A DNA stretch of 26,813 bases from CAZSAT01 sp964604675 (GCA_964604675.1 CAZSAT010000094.1:1-26813); one strand, 5' to 3'. Positions 16,207-22,710 are shown, numbered from the stretch's first letter. The notes: generated from the sequence alone by a model not told the origin. Program-made: numbers and translations.

Positions 16207-16797
16207 ATGTCCGTAGGCTGCTTCCAGCGCGTCGTCGACTCCTATGCCGACGGCTTCGCGCACCTCGCCCAGAGCGACGTCTCCGCCCTCCATGCCGCCC
16301 TCGTCGACAACGGCTTCGAAGGCTACGTCGAACCCGCGGCGGTCGAGGCGCACCAGACCTGGCACCAGCACCACACCTTGGGGCGCGCCGCGCTCGACCA
16401 TTGTGGGAGCTCGAGCCTGCGCGAGCTCGCGGAAGAAGGCCGGACGCACGGCGGCGTGCGCCACACCTTCCAGCTCGGGCTCCTACGAGGGCTCGGACGT
16501 CGCTACTTCGTGCCCTGTGACTTCCGCCGTCCCCTGCAGGCCGCGGGCCTGGAGGCGAGCGATGGGTGGTTCGGCTCGTCGATGGCGCTCAGCCGTGAGC
16601 TGGCCCACCTCGCTCCGGCCCTCGGCATCGAGCTCACCGACGGCGTGGTGTCCGATGCCACCGCGCTGGCCATCCTGAAGCACAAGCCTCTTGGCGGCAC
16701 GCCGCTCCTCTCGGGCACCCGCTCGGTCTGGATGATGCTGTGGGAGGCCGCGCGCCTCAGCGCCCAGCACGGCTGCGCGGTGGCCCTGGCGAGCTGA
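16207..16797 (+). CDS. Hypothetical protein, 196 aa
   Basis: I do not recognise this family. The protein is soluble, with no signal peptide or membrane segment. It is rich in His and Trp in the middle (HQTWHQHHTLGRAALDH at about residues 48-64) and has HGGVRHTFQLGLLRGLGRRYFVPCDF and SGTRSVWMMLWEAARLSAQ blocks that look structured. Coding is supported by strong third-position GC. The ATG at 16207 is preferred over upstream in-frame starts because those run antisense through the neighbouring gene, and because a TACCCT box sits exactly 6 nt before it. It shares a 22-bp divergent promoter with the SRPBCC-like gene, so the two may be co-controlled. It converges with the Nfu_N gene across 18 bp. 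Confidence 0.7.
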   Translation: MSVGCFQRVVDSYADGFAHLAQSDVSALHAALVDNGFEGYVEPAAVEAHQTWHQHHTLGRAALDHCGSSSLRELAEEGRTHGGVRHTFQLGLLRGLGRRYFVPCDFRRPLQAAGLEASDGWFGSSMALSRELAHLAPALGIELTDGVVSDATALAILKHKPLGGTPLLSGTRSVWMMLWEAARLSAQHGCAVALAS

Positions 16798-16810
16798 GCG
16801 GAGCCCGCTC
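16796..16810. terminator. GC hairpin between convergent genes
   Basis: GAGCGG-AGC-CCGCTC forms a perfect 6-bp stem with a 3-nt loop. It begins inside the stop codon of the 16207 gene and sits in the 18-bp gap before the convergent Nfu_N gene. There is no T tract on either side, so an intrinsic terminator is only possible. Confidence 0.35.
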
Positions 16811-16815
16811 GCTGG

Positions 16816-17283
16816 CTACCCGTTCGCGACGATCGCTGCGCACACCGCGTCGGAGAGCGTGTTCCACGACGCGGAGCCCTCCTTGGTCACGGTGACGAAG
16901 TCGTTGACCAGGAACACGGACGCCACACCCTCGAGCGCGAAGAGGGCGGCGCCGAGCGGGTCGTCGGCCGCTTCCTCGGCGCTGCTCCACGACTTCGCGC
17001 CGGCGGACAGCTTCTTGTCGGCGGTGAACTTTCGAGCGTCGGGGTTTGGCGTCTCGTCCACGCTGACCCGCATCGAGGGGGCCCCGTGATCGTGGTCGTG
17101 GTCGTGGCCGTGGTCGTGGTCGCAGTCGGCACCGTGCTGGTGGTCGTGTGCCGGCTCGTCGGGTGGGGTGCTCGCGACCGACTCCGTGGCACGGGTGCGG
17201 GGGGCCGCGGGCGGATCGCTCCGACCACCTCCCAGCACGGCTTGGAGGACACGGACCGGGAGGCGGGCAAGGCGACGGATCAT
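16816..17283 (-). CDS. Nfu N-terminal-domain protein with His-rich metal-binding segment
   Basis: The last 85 residues of this 155-residue protein match the Nfu/NifU N-terminal domain (Nfu_N): VDETPNPDARKFTADKKLSAG, then AADDPLGAALFALEGVASVF and VNDFVTVTKEGSASWNTL. The C-terminal CxxC iron-sulphur domain of full Nfu scaffolds is absent, so it cannot carry a cluster in the usual way. Residues about 45-67 are a His/Asp tract (HDHQHG, then DHDHGHDHDHDHG), like those of metal-trafficking proteins. The N-terminus (MIRRLARLPVRVLQAVLGGG) is basic and amphipathic. A role in iron-sulphur or metal delivery is plausible but inferred. A TAGGGT box lies exactly 6 nt before the ATG, suggesting a leaderless mRNA. 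It is flanked by unrelated genes. Confidence 0.85.
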   Translation of the reverse strand: MIRRLARLPVRVLQAVLGGGRSDPPAAPRTRATESVASTPPDEPAHDHQHGADCDHDHGHDHDHDHGAPSMRVSVDETPNPDARKFTADKKLSAGAKSWSSAEEAADDPLGAALFALEGVASVFLVNDFVTVTKEGSASWNTLSDAVCAAIVANG

Positions 17284-17289
17284 GCCCAG

Positions 17290-17295
17290 ACCCTA
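17290..17295 (-). promoter_or_regulatory. Predicted -10 box, leaderless mRNA
   Basis: On the minus strand TAGGGT is followed by six bases (CTGGGC) and the ATG at 17283, the same geometry as at 16184, 16207 and 18527. No ribosome-binding site can fit. Confidence 0.5.
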
Positions 17296-17329
17296 TGGGC
17301 CTCGACCGGTGCCCGTCCACCCTCATGAT

Positions 17330-18445
17330 TCAGCGCACGATCACCGCGGTGGCCGCCTGCACACCGTAGTCCGTGCCGCCGATCTCGGTGCCGAAGTCAT
17401 GCAGGTTCTGCGTGTCGATGCGCACACGGATGTTCTTCTCGCTCGCCGACCCCTTGGCGACCACGTCGAAGATGACGGCCCAGGTGAAGCCTTCGACCTC
17501 GGCGGTGCCCGTGAAGCTGGAGTCGTCGCAGTGCTGCACGATGGGGATGGGCCCCTCGAGGGTGTTGCCGTAGGCGCTCGATGCGACGGTGCTGCCCTCC
17601 ATCGGTTCCGGCAAGCTGCCCCAGGTGCTGGTGTCCCAGGTCGTCGTCGAGCCTTCGATGGCCGACTCGATGGCCTTGAACCCCGGCGTGGTGACCCCCT
17701 CGTGCATGCCCACGGTGTCGTCGGTGGAGAGCGGTCCATCCTGGGTGCAGTCGGCCACCTGGCTCTTGACGAAGTTGGCGTTGGGGGTCCCTTCGCCTCG
17801 TCCCCAGCCCACGTTGTCGGCGGTCGACGGGGCGAAGACCAGGTCGACCTCCATGATCTCCTCGGTTCCGTACTCGTCCATCAGGCAGATGGGCAGCACC
17901 ACCGGCAGGTAGCAGTCGACCTCGGACGCGCCGTCCCAGAACTGCATCGCGGTGGTGGCGGCGGAAGCGCCGACGGTGCCGGTCCACCCGGCGGCCCCTC
18001 GGACGAGGGCGCTGACGTCCGCGACGGACCCTTGGATGTCCAAGGCGTTGACCTCGCTCGGATCGTCGGACGCGGTGAAGGTGCCCACGTCGGTGTCCCA
18101 GACCCCGAACACGACCTGGTCGTCGGTGAGCACGAGCGGGTCGCCGGCGACGAGGTTCATCGCCGCGACCTCGATGGCCGCGGACCGAGCCAGGTCGAGG
18201 CCCTCGTCGGTTCCGTCGAGCTGGCTCACCCCGGCGTGGGCCGCCGCATCCGTGGCGTTCTGCACCTGCGCATCGACCAGGCGCAGGTACGACACGTCGA
18301 TGGCCAGGGCCGCGAAGGAGATGAGCACAGTCAGGCTGAGGCCCACGACGATCGCGAACCCGCCGCCTCGACGGCGCCGCCGTTTGTCGACGAGTTCTCT
18401 GAGGCTGCAAGCTGCTTGGTTCACCGGGATCCCGCGGGCAGGCAT
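17330..18445 (-). CDS. Tad-domain protein (TadG-like, pilus-associated)
   Basis: The 371-residue protein has a basic stretch (KRRRRRGGG) followed by a membrane segment (GFAIVVGLSLTVLISFAALA, about residues 29-48). It continues IDVSYLRLVDAQVQNATDAAA, the hallmark of the Tad/TadE-TadG N-terminal domain of Flp pilus assembly proteins. The rest is an extracytoplasmic beta-rich region with few cysteines and no von Willebrand motif that I can see. TadG-like proteins are minor pilus or cell-surface components that depend on a Tad secretion apparatus, which is not in this window. It diverges from the ECF sigma gene over 81 bp, so co-regulation is possible. An internal GTG seven codons in (VNQAACS) is an alternative start. 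Confidence 0.85.
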   Translation of the reverse strand: MPARGIPVNQAACSLRELVDKRRRRRGGGFAIVVGLSLTVLISFAALAIDVSYLRLVDAQVQNATDAAAHAGVSQLDGTDEGLDLARSAAIEVAAMNLVAGDPLVLTDDQVVFGVWDTDVGTFTASDDPSEVNALDIQGSVADVSALVRGAAGWTGTVGASAATTAMQFWDGASEVDCYLPVVLPICLMDEYGTEEIMEVDLVFAPSTADNVGWGRGEGTPNANFVKSQVADCTQDGPLSTDDTVGMHEGVTTPGFKAIESAIEGSTTTWDTSTWGSLPEPMEGSTVASSAYGNTLEGPIPIVQHCDDSSFTGTAEVEGFTWAVIFDVVAKGSASEKNIRVRIDTQNLHDFGTEIGGTDYGVQAATAVIVR

Positions 18446-18514
18446 GCCCGGTCCAAACCCTTCCTCTGGATCGTGCCCCTGTCCGGATCAAAATCGTGGG
18501 CCCCTCCGCCGCGG

Positions 18515-18520
18515 TACGAT
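18515..18520 (+). promoter_or_regulatory. Predicted -10 box of the sigma factor operon
   Basis: TACGAT is followed by six bases (GGGTGG) and the GTG start at 18527. This matches the leaderless geometry seen at three other genes here. No obvious -35 or ECF-type promoter (such as GGAAC) was seen. Confidence 0.45.
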
Positions 18521-18526
18521 GGGTGG

Positions 18527-19114
18527 GTGTCCAACCCCTCGATCGGCCCCCCCGAGAGCGAGCTGGCCCTCCGACAGGCCTTTCGTCGGGGCGAGCGGCA
18601 CGCCTTCGCCGAGCTCGCCGGTCGGCACGCCGACGAGATCTACACGGTGTGCCTGCGCATCCTCGGTCGCCCGGAGGCCGCGGAGGACGCCGCCCAGGAC
18701 ACCCTCGTGAAGGCTCTGCGCGCCCACGCCGCCTACGACGTGGAGCGCTCGTTCCGGCCCTGGATCCTCACCATCGCGGCCAACACCTGCCGCGATCGCG
18801 TCCGGACGGTCTGGTGGGCGCGCGTGGGCGAGATCCTCCGACCCGCCGCGGCCGCCGACGATCTCGAGCTCGAGCTCGAGGCGATGCGGCGCGATCGAGA
18901 GGTGCGGAACGCGCTTGCGAGACTCCCGCCGAAGTACCGGGAGGCGCTGGCCCTCTTCCACCTGCGGGACATGACCTACCTCGAGATGTCGGACATCACG
19001 GGCGTCACGGTCTTTGCGCTCAAGCAGCGCGTGCGACGCGGCAAGGCGATGTTGCGGGAACGCGTCGAACACCTGTCACCCTCAGCTTCCGCAATCCGTA
19101 CCCAGGACACATGA
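18527..19114 (+). CDS. ECF-type RNA polymerase sigma factor
   Basis: The 195-residue protein has a sigma region 2 (about residues 14-85). It contains AFAELAGRHADEIYTVCLRI, EAAEDAAQDTLVKALRAHAAY and the -10-recognition stretch RSFRPWILTIAANTCRDRVR. A sigma region 4 helix-turn-helix follows (about 122-178), with LARLPPKYREALALFHLRDM and then YLEMSDITGVTVFALKQRVRRGKAML. There is no region 3, as in ECF sigmas. I chose GTG at 18527 because translation further upstream would cover the 81-bp promoter region shared with the Tad gene. The stop overlaps the next ATG (ATGA). The next two genes are in the usual anti-sigma position; the second has a short cytoplasmic tail and one membrane helix and could be the anti-sigma factor. 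Confidence 0.93.
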   Translation: MSNPSIGPPESELALRQAFRRGERHAFAELAGRHADEIYTVCLRILGRPEAAEDAAQDTLVKALRAHAAYDVERSFRPWILTIAANTCRDRVRTVWWARVGEILRPAAAADDLELELEAMRRDREVRNALARLPPKYREALALFHLRDMTYLEMSDITGVTVFALKQRVRRGKAMLRERVEHLSPSASAIRTQDT

Positions 19115-19743
19115 ACTTCCTCACCCTGATCCTGATGGCTCCCTCCGCCCTGGCTTCCCAGACGGACCTCGAGGCCATCTACGCCGAGGCCACCGAGCTC
19201 GGCGTGCCCCTGGAACCGCTTCGAGCCAAGGCGGCGGAGGGGCAGGCCAAGGGTGTCCCGGAGGCGCGCCTGGTTCCGGTCGTGGACCAGCTCGCCAGCG
19301 ATCTGGCCCGTGCGAGCACCCTCCTGGGTGCGCAGGCCGAGGGCGGCGAGCGAGCGTCGGTGCTCTCCGCGGCGGCGCTGGCCTTGCGAGCTGGGGCGTC
19401 CGAGGCCGCCGTGACCCAGCTCGGAGCGCTGGAGTCGGGGGTGCGGGCTCGCGGGCTGGAGAGCCTCGGCGATCTGCTGGGCCAGGGCTTCCCCGAGACG
19501 GAGGTGGTGCGGCTCATCGAGACGGCCGCCCGCGGCGCGAACCCGGAGCGCAGCGTGAACGGTGTAGCCACCGCAGCCTCCTTGCTCGTGGCGGCGGGGG
19601 TGCCTCCGGGGCAAGCGCTGGAGCAGGCCTCGTCCGGCAACGGCCAGGGCAACGGCAGCCATCCCCTCGGGAACGTTCCGCCCCAGAGCCGGGACGATCT
19701 GCCCGAACCCGCCCAGAACTCGAACGGGCAGGGACCCAAGTAG
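19111..19743 (+). CDS. Secreted helical protein with Asn/Gly-rich tail, in ECF operon
   Basis: Not a family I recognise. The 210-residue protein starts at an ATG overlapping the sigma factor stop and has a signal peptide (MNFLTLILMAPSALAS). The body is predicted all-helical and Ala/Leu/Glu-rich with an internal rhythm: LEAIYAEATELGVPLEPL, then AALALRAGASEAAVTQLGAL, LGDLLGQGFPETEVVRLIE and ASLLVAAGVPPGQALEQA. These approximately 30-residue units each pair a helix with a G-x-P turn. The C-terminus is low-complexity (SGNGQGNGSHPLGN to NSNGQGPK). The Asn-Gly wording is echoed by the (NG)n tract of the beta-barrel protein two genes downstream. It is probably periplasmic and part of the response or sensing path of the sigma factor. 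Confidence 0.75.
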   Translation: MNFLTLILMAPSALASQTDLEAIYAEATELGVPLEPLRAKAAEGQAKGVPEARLVPVVDQLASDLARASTLLGAQAEGGERASVLSAAALALRAGASEAAVTQLGALESGVRARGLESLGDLLGQGFPETEVVRLIETAARGANPERSVNGVATAASLLVAAGVPPGQALEQASSGNGQGNGSHPLGNVPPQSRDDLPEPAQNSNGQGPK

Positions 19744-20208
19744 ATGGCGCACGATCCCGACGACAAGCTGATCCTGCACCGGGCGCCACCAGGCCTGGTC
19801 GAGCGCGCGCTGGCCGAAGACGAGCAGAGCTCCAGCCCCTACTGGCTGGGCCTCGTCGCTGCGGCCGCGCTCGTGGGCCTCGTCGCCGGGCAGCTGCTCG
19901 AGCGGGGCAGCGAGGAGCCTGCGCGGGTGGTGGTGCACGCGGTGCAGTCCGAGCTCGTCGAGGTGCGCTTCCAGCTGGTGGCCCCCGAGGCCACGTCCGT
20001 TGCGGTCGTCGGGAGCTTCAACGGGTGGCAGGCCGATGCAAACCCCTTGGTCCCAGGCAGCGATGGCCTCTTTGCGACCTCGATGGATCTCCGCCCGGGT
20101 CGCCACGAGTACCTCTTCGTGGTCGACGGTGCCTGGGTGCTCGACCCTGCGGCCACCTTGACGCATGATGATGGCTTCGGAGCGCGCAACGCGGTCCTGG
20201 AGATCTGA
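19744..20208 (+). CDS. Single-pass membrane protein with glycogen-binding (CBM48) domain; anti-sigma candidate
   Basis: The 154-residue protein begins directly after the previous TAG. It has a 32-residue acidic N-terminal tail (DPDDKLILHRAPPGLVERAL), one membrane helix (about 33-52, YWLGLVAAAALVGLVAGQLL) and an outer-facing CBM48/AMPK-type glycogen-binding domain (about 70-154). The latter contains VRFQLVAPEATSVAVVGSFN, GWQ, GRHEYLFVVDGAWVLDPAA and DDGFGARNAVLEI. The domain is the early-set beta sandwich that binds alpha-glucans. The short N-terminal tail, lying in the cytoplasm if oriented N-in, together with the place in an ECF operon, suggests an anti-sigma factor role, but no ZAS/RskA motif is visible. 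A near copy of the domain ends the next gene product. Confidence 0.82.
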   Translation: MAHDPDDKLILHRAPPGLVERALAEDEQSSSPYWLGLVAAAALVGLVAGQLLERGSEEPARVVVHAVQSELVEVRFQLVAPEATSVAVVGSFNGWQADANPLVPGSDGLFATSMDLRPGRHEYLFVVDGAWVLDPAATLTHDDGFGARNAVLEI

Positions 20209-20211
20209 GTC

Positions 20212-21462
20212 ATCGTCATCCTGCTTGCTGCGGCGTACGCTGCAGCACCCGAGCCGCACCTGCTGCTCCCCGAGGTCGCAGAGTGGAGCGCGAGCGCTTC
20301 GCTCTATGGCGGGTGGGATTCCTGGCCCGTGGTGGCGGAGGGTGTCGCCGCGGACCCCACCCAGGAGGGTGCCAAGAACGAGAACGGGAACGGAAACGGG
20401 AACGGGAACGGGAACGGGAACAGTGGGAGCGATGAGGAGGAGCCTGAGGCCTCGGACGAGCTGTCCACCACCTACACCTCCGACGGCGGCGTGGGCACCG
20501 GCGAGCTCCGGGCCGGTGTCAGCTGGGCGCGCACGCTCGGGTCCGGCGCCTGGACGGCTCGGTATGGCGGCGTGCTGCAGGGGTGGGGGAGCGGCTACCA
20601 GCTCGACGGCCACGTGGGCGAGCTGGCGGCGTGGACGCCTGGGACCGTCGCGCCAGGCGGCGTTGCGCAGCTCCGGGCCAGCCTGATCAGCGGCTGGACC
20701 GAGGCCTCGCTCTCGCCGGCGGTGCGGCTGGAACCGGCAGACCGCTGCCGGGTGTGGCTGCGTGCCGGCCCAGCATTGAGGGGCGCGGAGGACGTGAGCG
20801 CGCTCGGACTGCTCGCGGGGGCCGGTGCCCTGTGGCAGGTCACGCCCCGCGTCGGCCTCCAGGGGAGCGCGGACCTGAGGCGCTTCGGGGCCGACAGCTT
20901 GCCGCGGGCCATCGCCGACGCCGACCTCGCTGCGCGGTGGTGGCCACGCCCTCAGCTCGGTGGGCTCGCAGCGATCGGTGTGACCGATGTGCGGGGCCAG
21001 ACCGACGGCTGGGTGGCGGGGCTGCCACCTGCGGAGACGACCTGGCTGCGGGGGCGGGTTCAGCTGGAGCACCGGGTCGTGAGCTGGCTGTCGGTCACCG
21101 CGGAGGGCAGCGTGGACGCTGGGCCTTCGGGCTACACCCGCACCCGCGCGCTGGTGGGCGTCTCGGGGCGTCTCGGGAAGCTCGAGGTCCGCGGCGGGCC
21201 GGTGTCGCTCGAGGGCGCGGCGGAGTTCCGCTTCTGGGCGCCGCAGGCCACCACCGTCGAGGTCGCGGGGGCCTTCAACGACTGGCAACCGGAGCGGCTG
21301 AGTCCCTCGGAGAGCGGCGAATGGGTCCTCCGCCTGGCGTTGGAGCCGGGGGCCTACGAGTACATCTACCTGGTCGACGGAAACCCCGTGGTCCCGCCCG
21401 AGGCGCGGCTTCGTCGCGACGACGGCTTCGGCGGCGAGAACGGCGTGCTCGTCGTGGAGTGA
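20212..21462 (+). CDS. Outer-membrane beta-barrel-like protein with C-terminal CBM48 domain; non-canonical start
   Basis: About 416 residues if read from ATC at 20212. The first canonical in-frame start is GTG 20329 (377 aa), but the frame upstream of it reads IVILLAAAYAAPEPHLLLPE, a signal peptide like others here, then a strand (SASLYGGWDSW). There is no ATG, GTG or TTG after the upstream TGA at 20206-20208. A GGAG lies 9 nt before ATC 20212, so a rare ATC start (or a sequence error) is likely. A disordered (NG)6 tract follows. About 220 residues then alternate in the manner of amphipathic barrel strands (GELRAGVSWARTLGSG, GAWTARYGGVLQGWG and so on). A CBM48 domain closes the protein (AEFRFWAPQATTVEVAGAFN, DWQPE, YEYIYLVDGNP, DDGFGGENGVLVVE), paralogous to that of the upstream gene. 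The likely role is glucan recognition at the cell surface, linked to the sigma factor. Confidence 0.75.
   Translation: MVILLAAAYAAAPEPHLLLPEVAEWSASASLYGGWDSWPVVAEGVAADPTQEGAKNENGNGNGNGNGNGNSGSDEEEPEASDELSTTYTSDGGVGTGELRAGVSWARTLGSGAWTARYGGVLQGWGSGYQLDGHVGELAAWTPGTVAPGGVAQLRASLISGWTEASLSPAVRLEPADRCRVWLRAGPALRGAEDVSALGLLAGAGALWQVTPRVGLQGSADLRRFGADSLPRAIADADLAARWWPRPQLGGLAAIGVTDVRGQTDGWVAGLPPAETTWLRGRVQLEHRVVSWLSVTAEGSVDAGPSGYTRTRALVGVSGRLGKLEVRGGPVSLEGAAEFRFWAPQATTVEVAGAFNDWQPERLSPSESGEWVLRLALEPGAYEYIYLVDGNPVVPPEARLRRDDGFGGENGVLVVE
20383..20418 (+). repeat. Hexanucleotide repeat AACGGG x6, in frame (Asn-Gly)
   Basis: There are six tandem AACGGG units, one with a single change (AACGGA), encoding (NG)6 between the signal/first strand and the barrel. 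Six-base units keep the frame when copies are gained or lost, so linker length can vary between strains. Confidence 0.85.
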
Positions 21463-21479
21463 GTGGGCGCTCGCGCCAC
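21463..21479 (+). terminator. Possible terminator hairpin after the ECF operon
   Basis: GTGGGCGC-TC-GCGCCAC folds into a seven-pair stem with one bulged G, starting right after the stop codon. No T tract follows directly, although GGTTTAG occurs a few bases on. A terminator role is possible. Confidence 0.4.
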
Positions 21480-21694
21480 CCCGTCGGTTTAGGGGGGGGG
21501 TCAATCAGGTGGAGGACCGACAGGTTGGTTTCGCGACGCGAGCGCCTGCCTGCAGCTTAGGTCGTCCAAGGAGCCCGCGGGGACCGGAGTGCTGCCGGCG
21601 TGCGCCGTCTCGCGCAGGTCGGGATCCGTGTCACCGACGGGCCTCATGTCCCGTAGCAAGTTTCTAGAGGGGACCGGGGTCCGGGTCGTGGACC
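21480..21694. other. Gene-free 215-bp stretch with GC hairpins, function unknown
   Basis: No convincing ORF with normal codon use lies here. The stretch contains a run of nine G (21492-21500) and three repeats of the word GGACCG. It also has inverted repeats: GTCGGGATCCGTGTCACCGAC-type pairing near 21618-21640 and GGACC-GG-GGTCC near 21671-21682. It lies between the 3-prime ends of two convergent transcription units (ECF operon and infA), so it could be a bidirectional termination region or a small structured RNA. I could not fit tRNA, tmRNA, SRP RNA or RNase P RNA to it. Confidence 0.35.
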
Positions 21695-21913
21695 CTACTT
21701 GTGCCGGAAGACGATCCGACCCTTGCTCAGGTCGTAGGGGCTGACGGCCACCGTGACCCGATCGCCGAGCACCACGCGGATGCGGAAGCGACGGAGCTTC
21801 CCGGCGAGGTGGGCGGTCACCATCGTGCCGGCCTCGGTCTCCACCGCGAAGTTGCCTCCCGGAAAGACCTCCTTGATCACGCCTTCGATCTCGATCAGGT
21901 CGTCTGCAGCCAA
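21695..21913 (-). CDS. infA: Translation initiation factor IF-1
   Basis: The 72-residue protein has the exact usual IF-1 length. It reads AADDLIEIEGVIKEVFPGGN, then FAVETEAGTMVTAHLAGKLR, RFRIRVVLGDRVTVAVSPYD and LSKGRIVFRHK. This is the complete S1-type OB fold, with the conserved HLAGKLRR, GDRV and PYDLSKGRI blocks. IF-1 binds the ribosomal A site during initiation. The start must be TTG at 21911-21913, because no ATG or GTG lies in frame near the conserved N-terminus. It is preceded by a GGAGGA Shine-Dalgarno about 4 nt away. The gene is the last of a minus-strand run; the 85-bp gap to the upstream gene could hold its own promoter. It is not in a ribosomal protein cluster here. It is essential in most bacteria unless a second copy exists. 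Confidence 0.95.
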   Translation of the reverse strand: MAADDLIEIEGVIKEVFPGGNFAVETEAGTMVTAHLAGKLRRFRIRVVLGDRVTVAVSPYDLSKGRIVFRHK

Positions 21914-21998
21914 GCTTCCTCCATCCCAGCTTCCCGGGAAGCGGCGCTGGTAACCGGTTGTCCACGGCCTGCACGCGGGATCGGCGTCGTTCGCGCCG

Positions 21999-22706
21999 CT
22001 AGTCGTCTCGTGGCTCCTGCGCGGCCGCTTGCGCCAGCTCCTGGCGAAGGTCACCGAGCACGTCGGCCGTGCCCGACCCGCCGAAGGGGGCCTCGACGGG
22101 TGCGAACGGAACGGCTGGCGCCACGATGGGCGTGGGCTCGGGAGCATCCTCCACGGTCTTGCCCTCCAGGATGCGCACCGTGTCGACCACGAAGTCGAGC
22201 CAGCCCACCAGGCGGTTCGGCTCCAGCTCGCCCTCTTTCTCGGTCACGACCCGATCCTTCTTCACGTGCGCGACGGCGAAGCGGCGGAACAGCAGGCGCA
22301 CCCGGTCCGACACCGGCTGGGTCATCAGGAACTCCCGGGCCTGGACCTCGTCCGTGCCGCCGATCGCGAGCCGGTAGTCGAGCCACGCATCGCCGACCTG
22401 GATGTCCTGGGTGGCGCCGAGGGCGGTGGCCATGGCCTCGGGTGCCAGGGTGAGGCCGCCGGGCAGCGGTCCACCCAGGAAGCACTCCACGCGCCACCCG
22501 AGCATGGTCGACATCACCGTGGTCTGCACGCCCTTGTAGACGCCTTCGGCGTGGGTCTTCGTGACCCGCCGCAGGCCCAGGTCCACGGCCACGGCGACCA
22601 CGGGGTGGGGTTCGCCTCGCCGCCGCGGCGCGCCCAGTCGGAGCCCGAACGCCGCGAGGATGAACACGCAGCCGACGAAGACGAAGCCGAAGAACTGGGC
22701 GTCCAC
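21999..22706 (-). CDS. Membrane-anchored hypothetical protein
   Basis: No family is recognised. The 235-residue protein has one N-terminal membrane helix (about residues 4-24, QFFGFVFVGCVFILAAFGLR) followed by a basic RRRGEPH stretch, so the bulk probably faces the cytoplasm. The body is a mixed alpha/beta region: VVAVAVDLGLRRVTKTHAEG, WRVECFLGGPLPGG, then REFLMTQPVSDRVRLLFRRF. The last 50 residues are Pro/Ala/Glu-rich and look disordered. It starts 4 bp after the dienoyl-CoA reductase-like gene, so the two are almost surely co-transcribed. The context does not reveal a function. Confidence 0.8.
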   Translation of the reverse strand: MDAQFFGFVFVGCVFILAAFGLRLGAPRRRGEPHPVVAVAVDLGLRRVTKTHAEGVYKGVQTTVMSTMLGWRVECFLGGPLPGGLTLAPEAMATALGATQDIQVGDAWLDYRLAIGGTDEVQAREFLMTQPVSDRVRLLFRRFAVAHVKKDRVVTEKEGELEPNRLVGWLDFVVDTVRILEGKTVEDAPEPTPIVAPAVPFAPVEAPFGGSGTADVLGDLRQELAQAAAQEPRDD

Positions 22707-22710
22707 CGGG

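Noticed and set aside
17085..17150. CRISPR-like or tandem DNA repeat
   Set aside because: The periodic GTGGTC words are His/Asp codons of the Nfu_N-fusion protein read on the minus strand, not spacer-separated repeats.
21490..21700. Possible tmRNA or other stable RNA (plus-strand frame reading ERLPAA and stop; GGGG..CGACAGG-like 5-prime end)
   Set aside because: Too short, no CCA-ended acceptor partner, resume codon too near the 5-prime end and no T-arm. Resemblance is superficial, so only an unexplained structured gap is reported.
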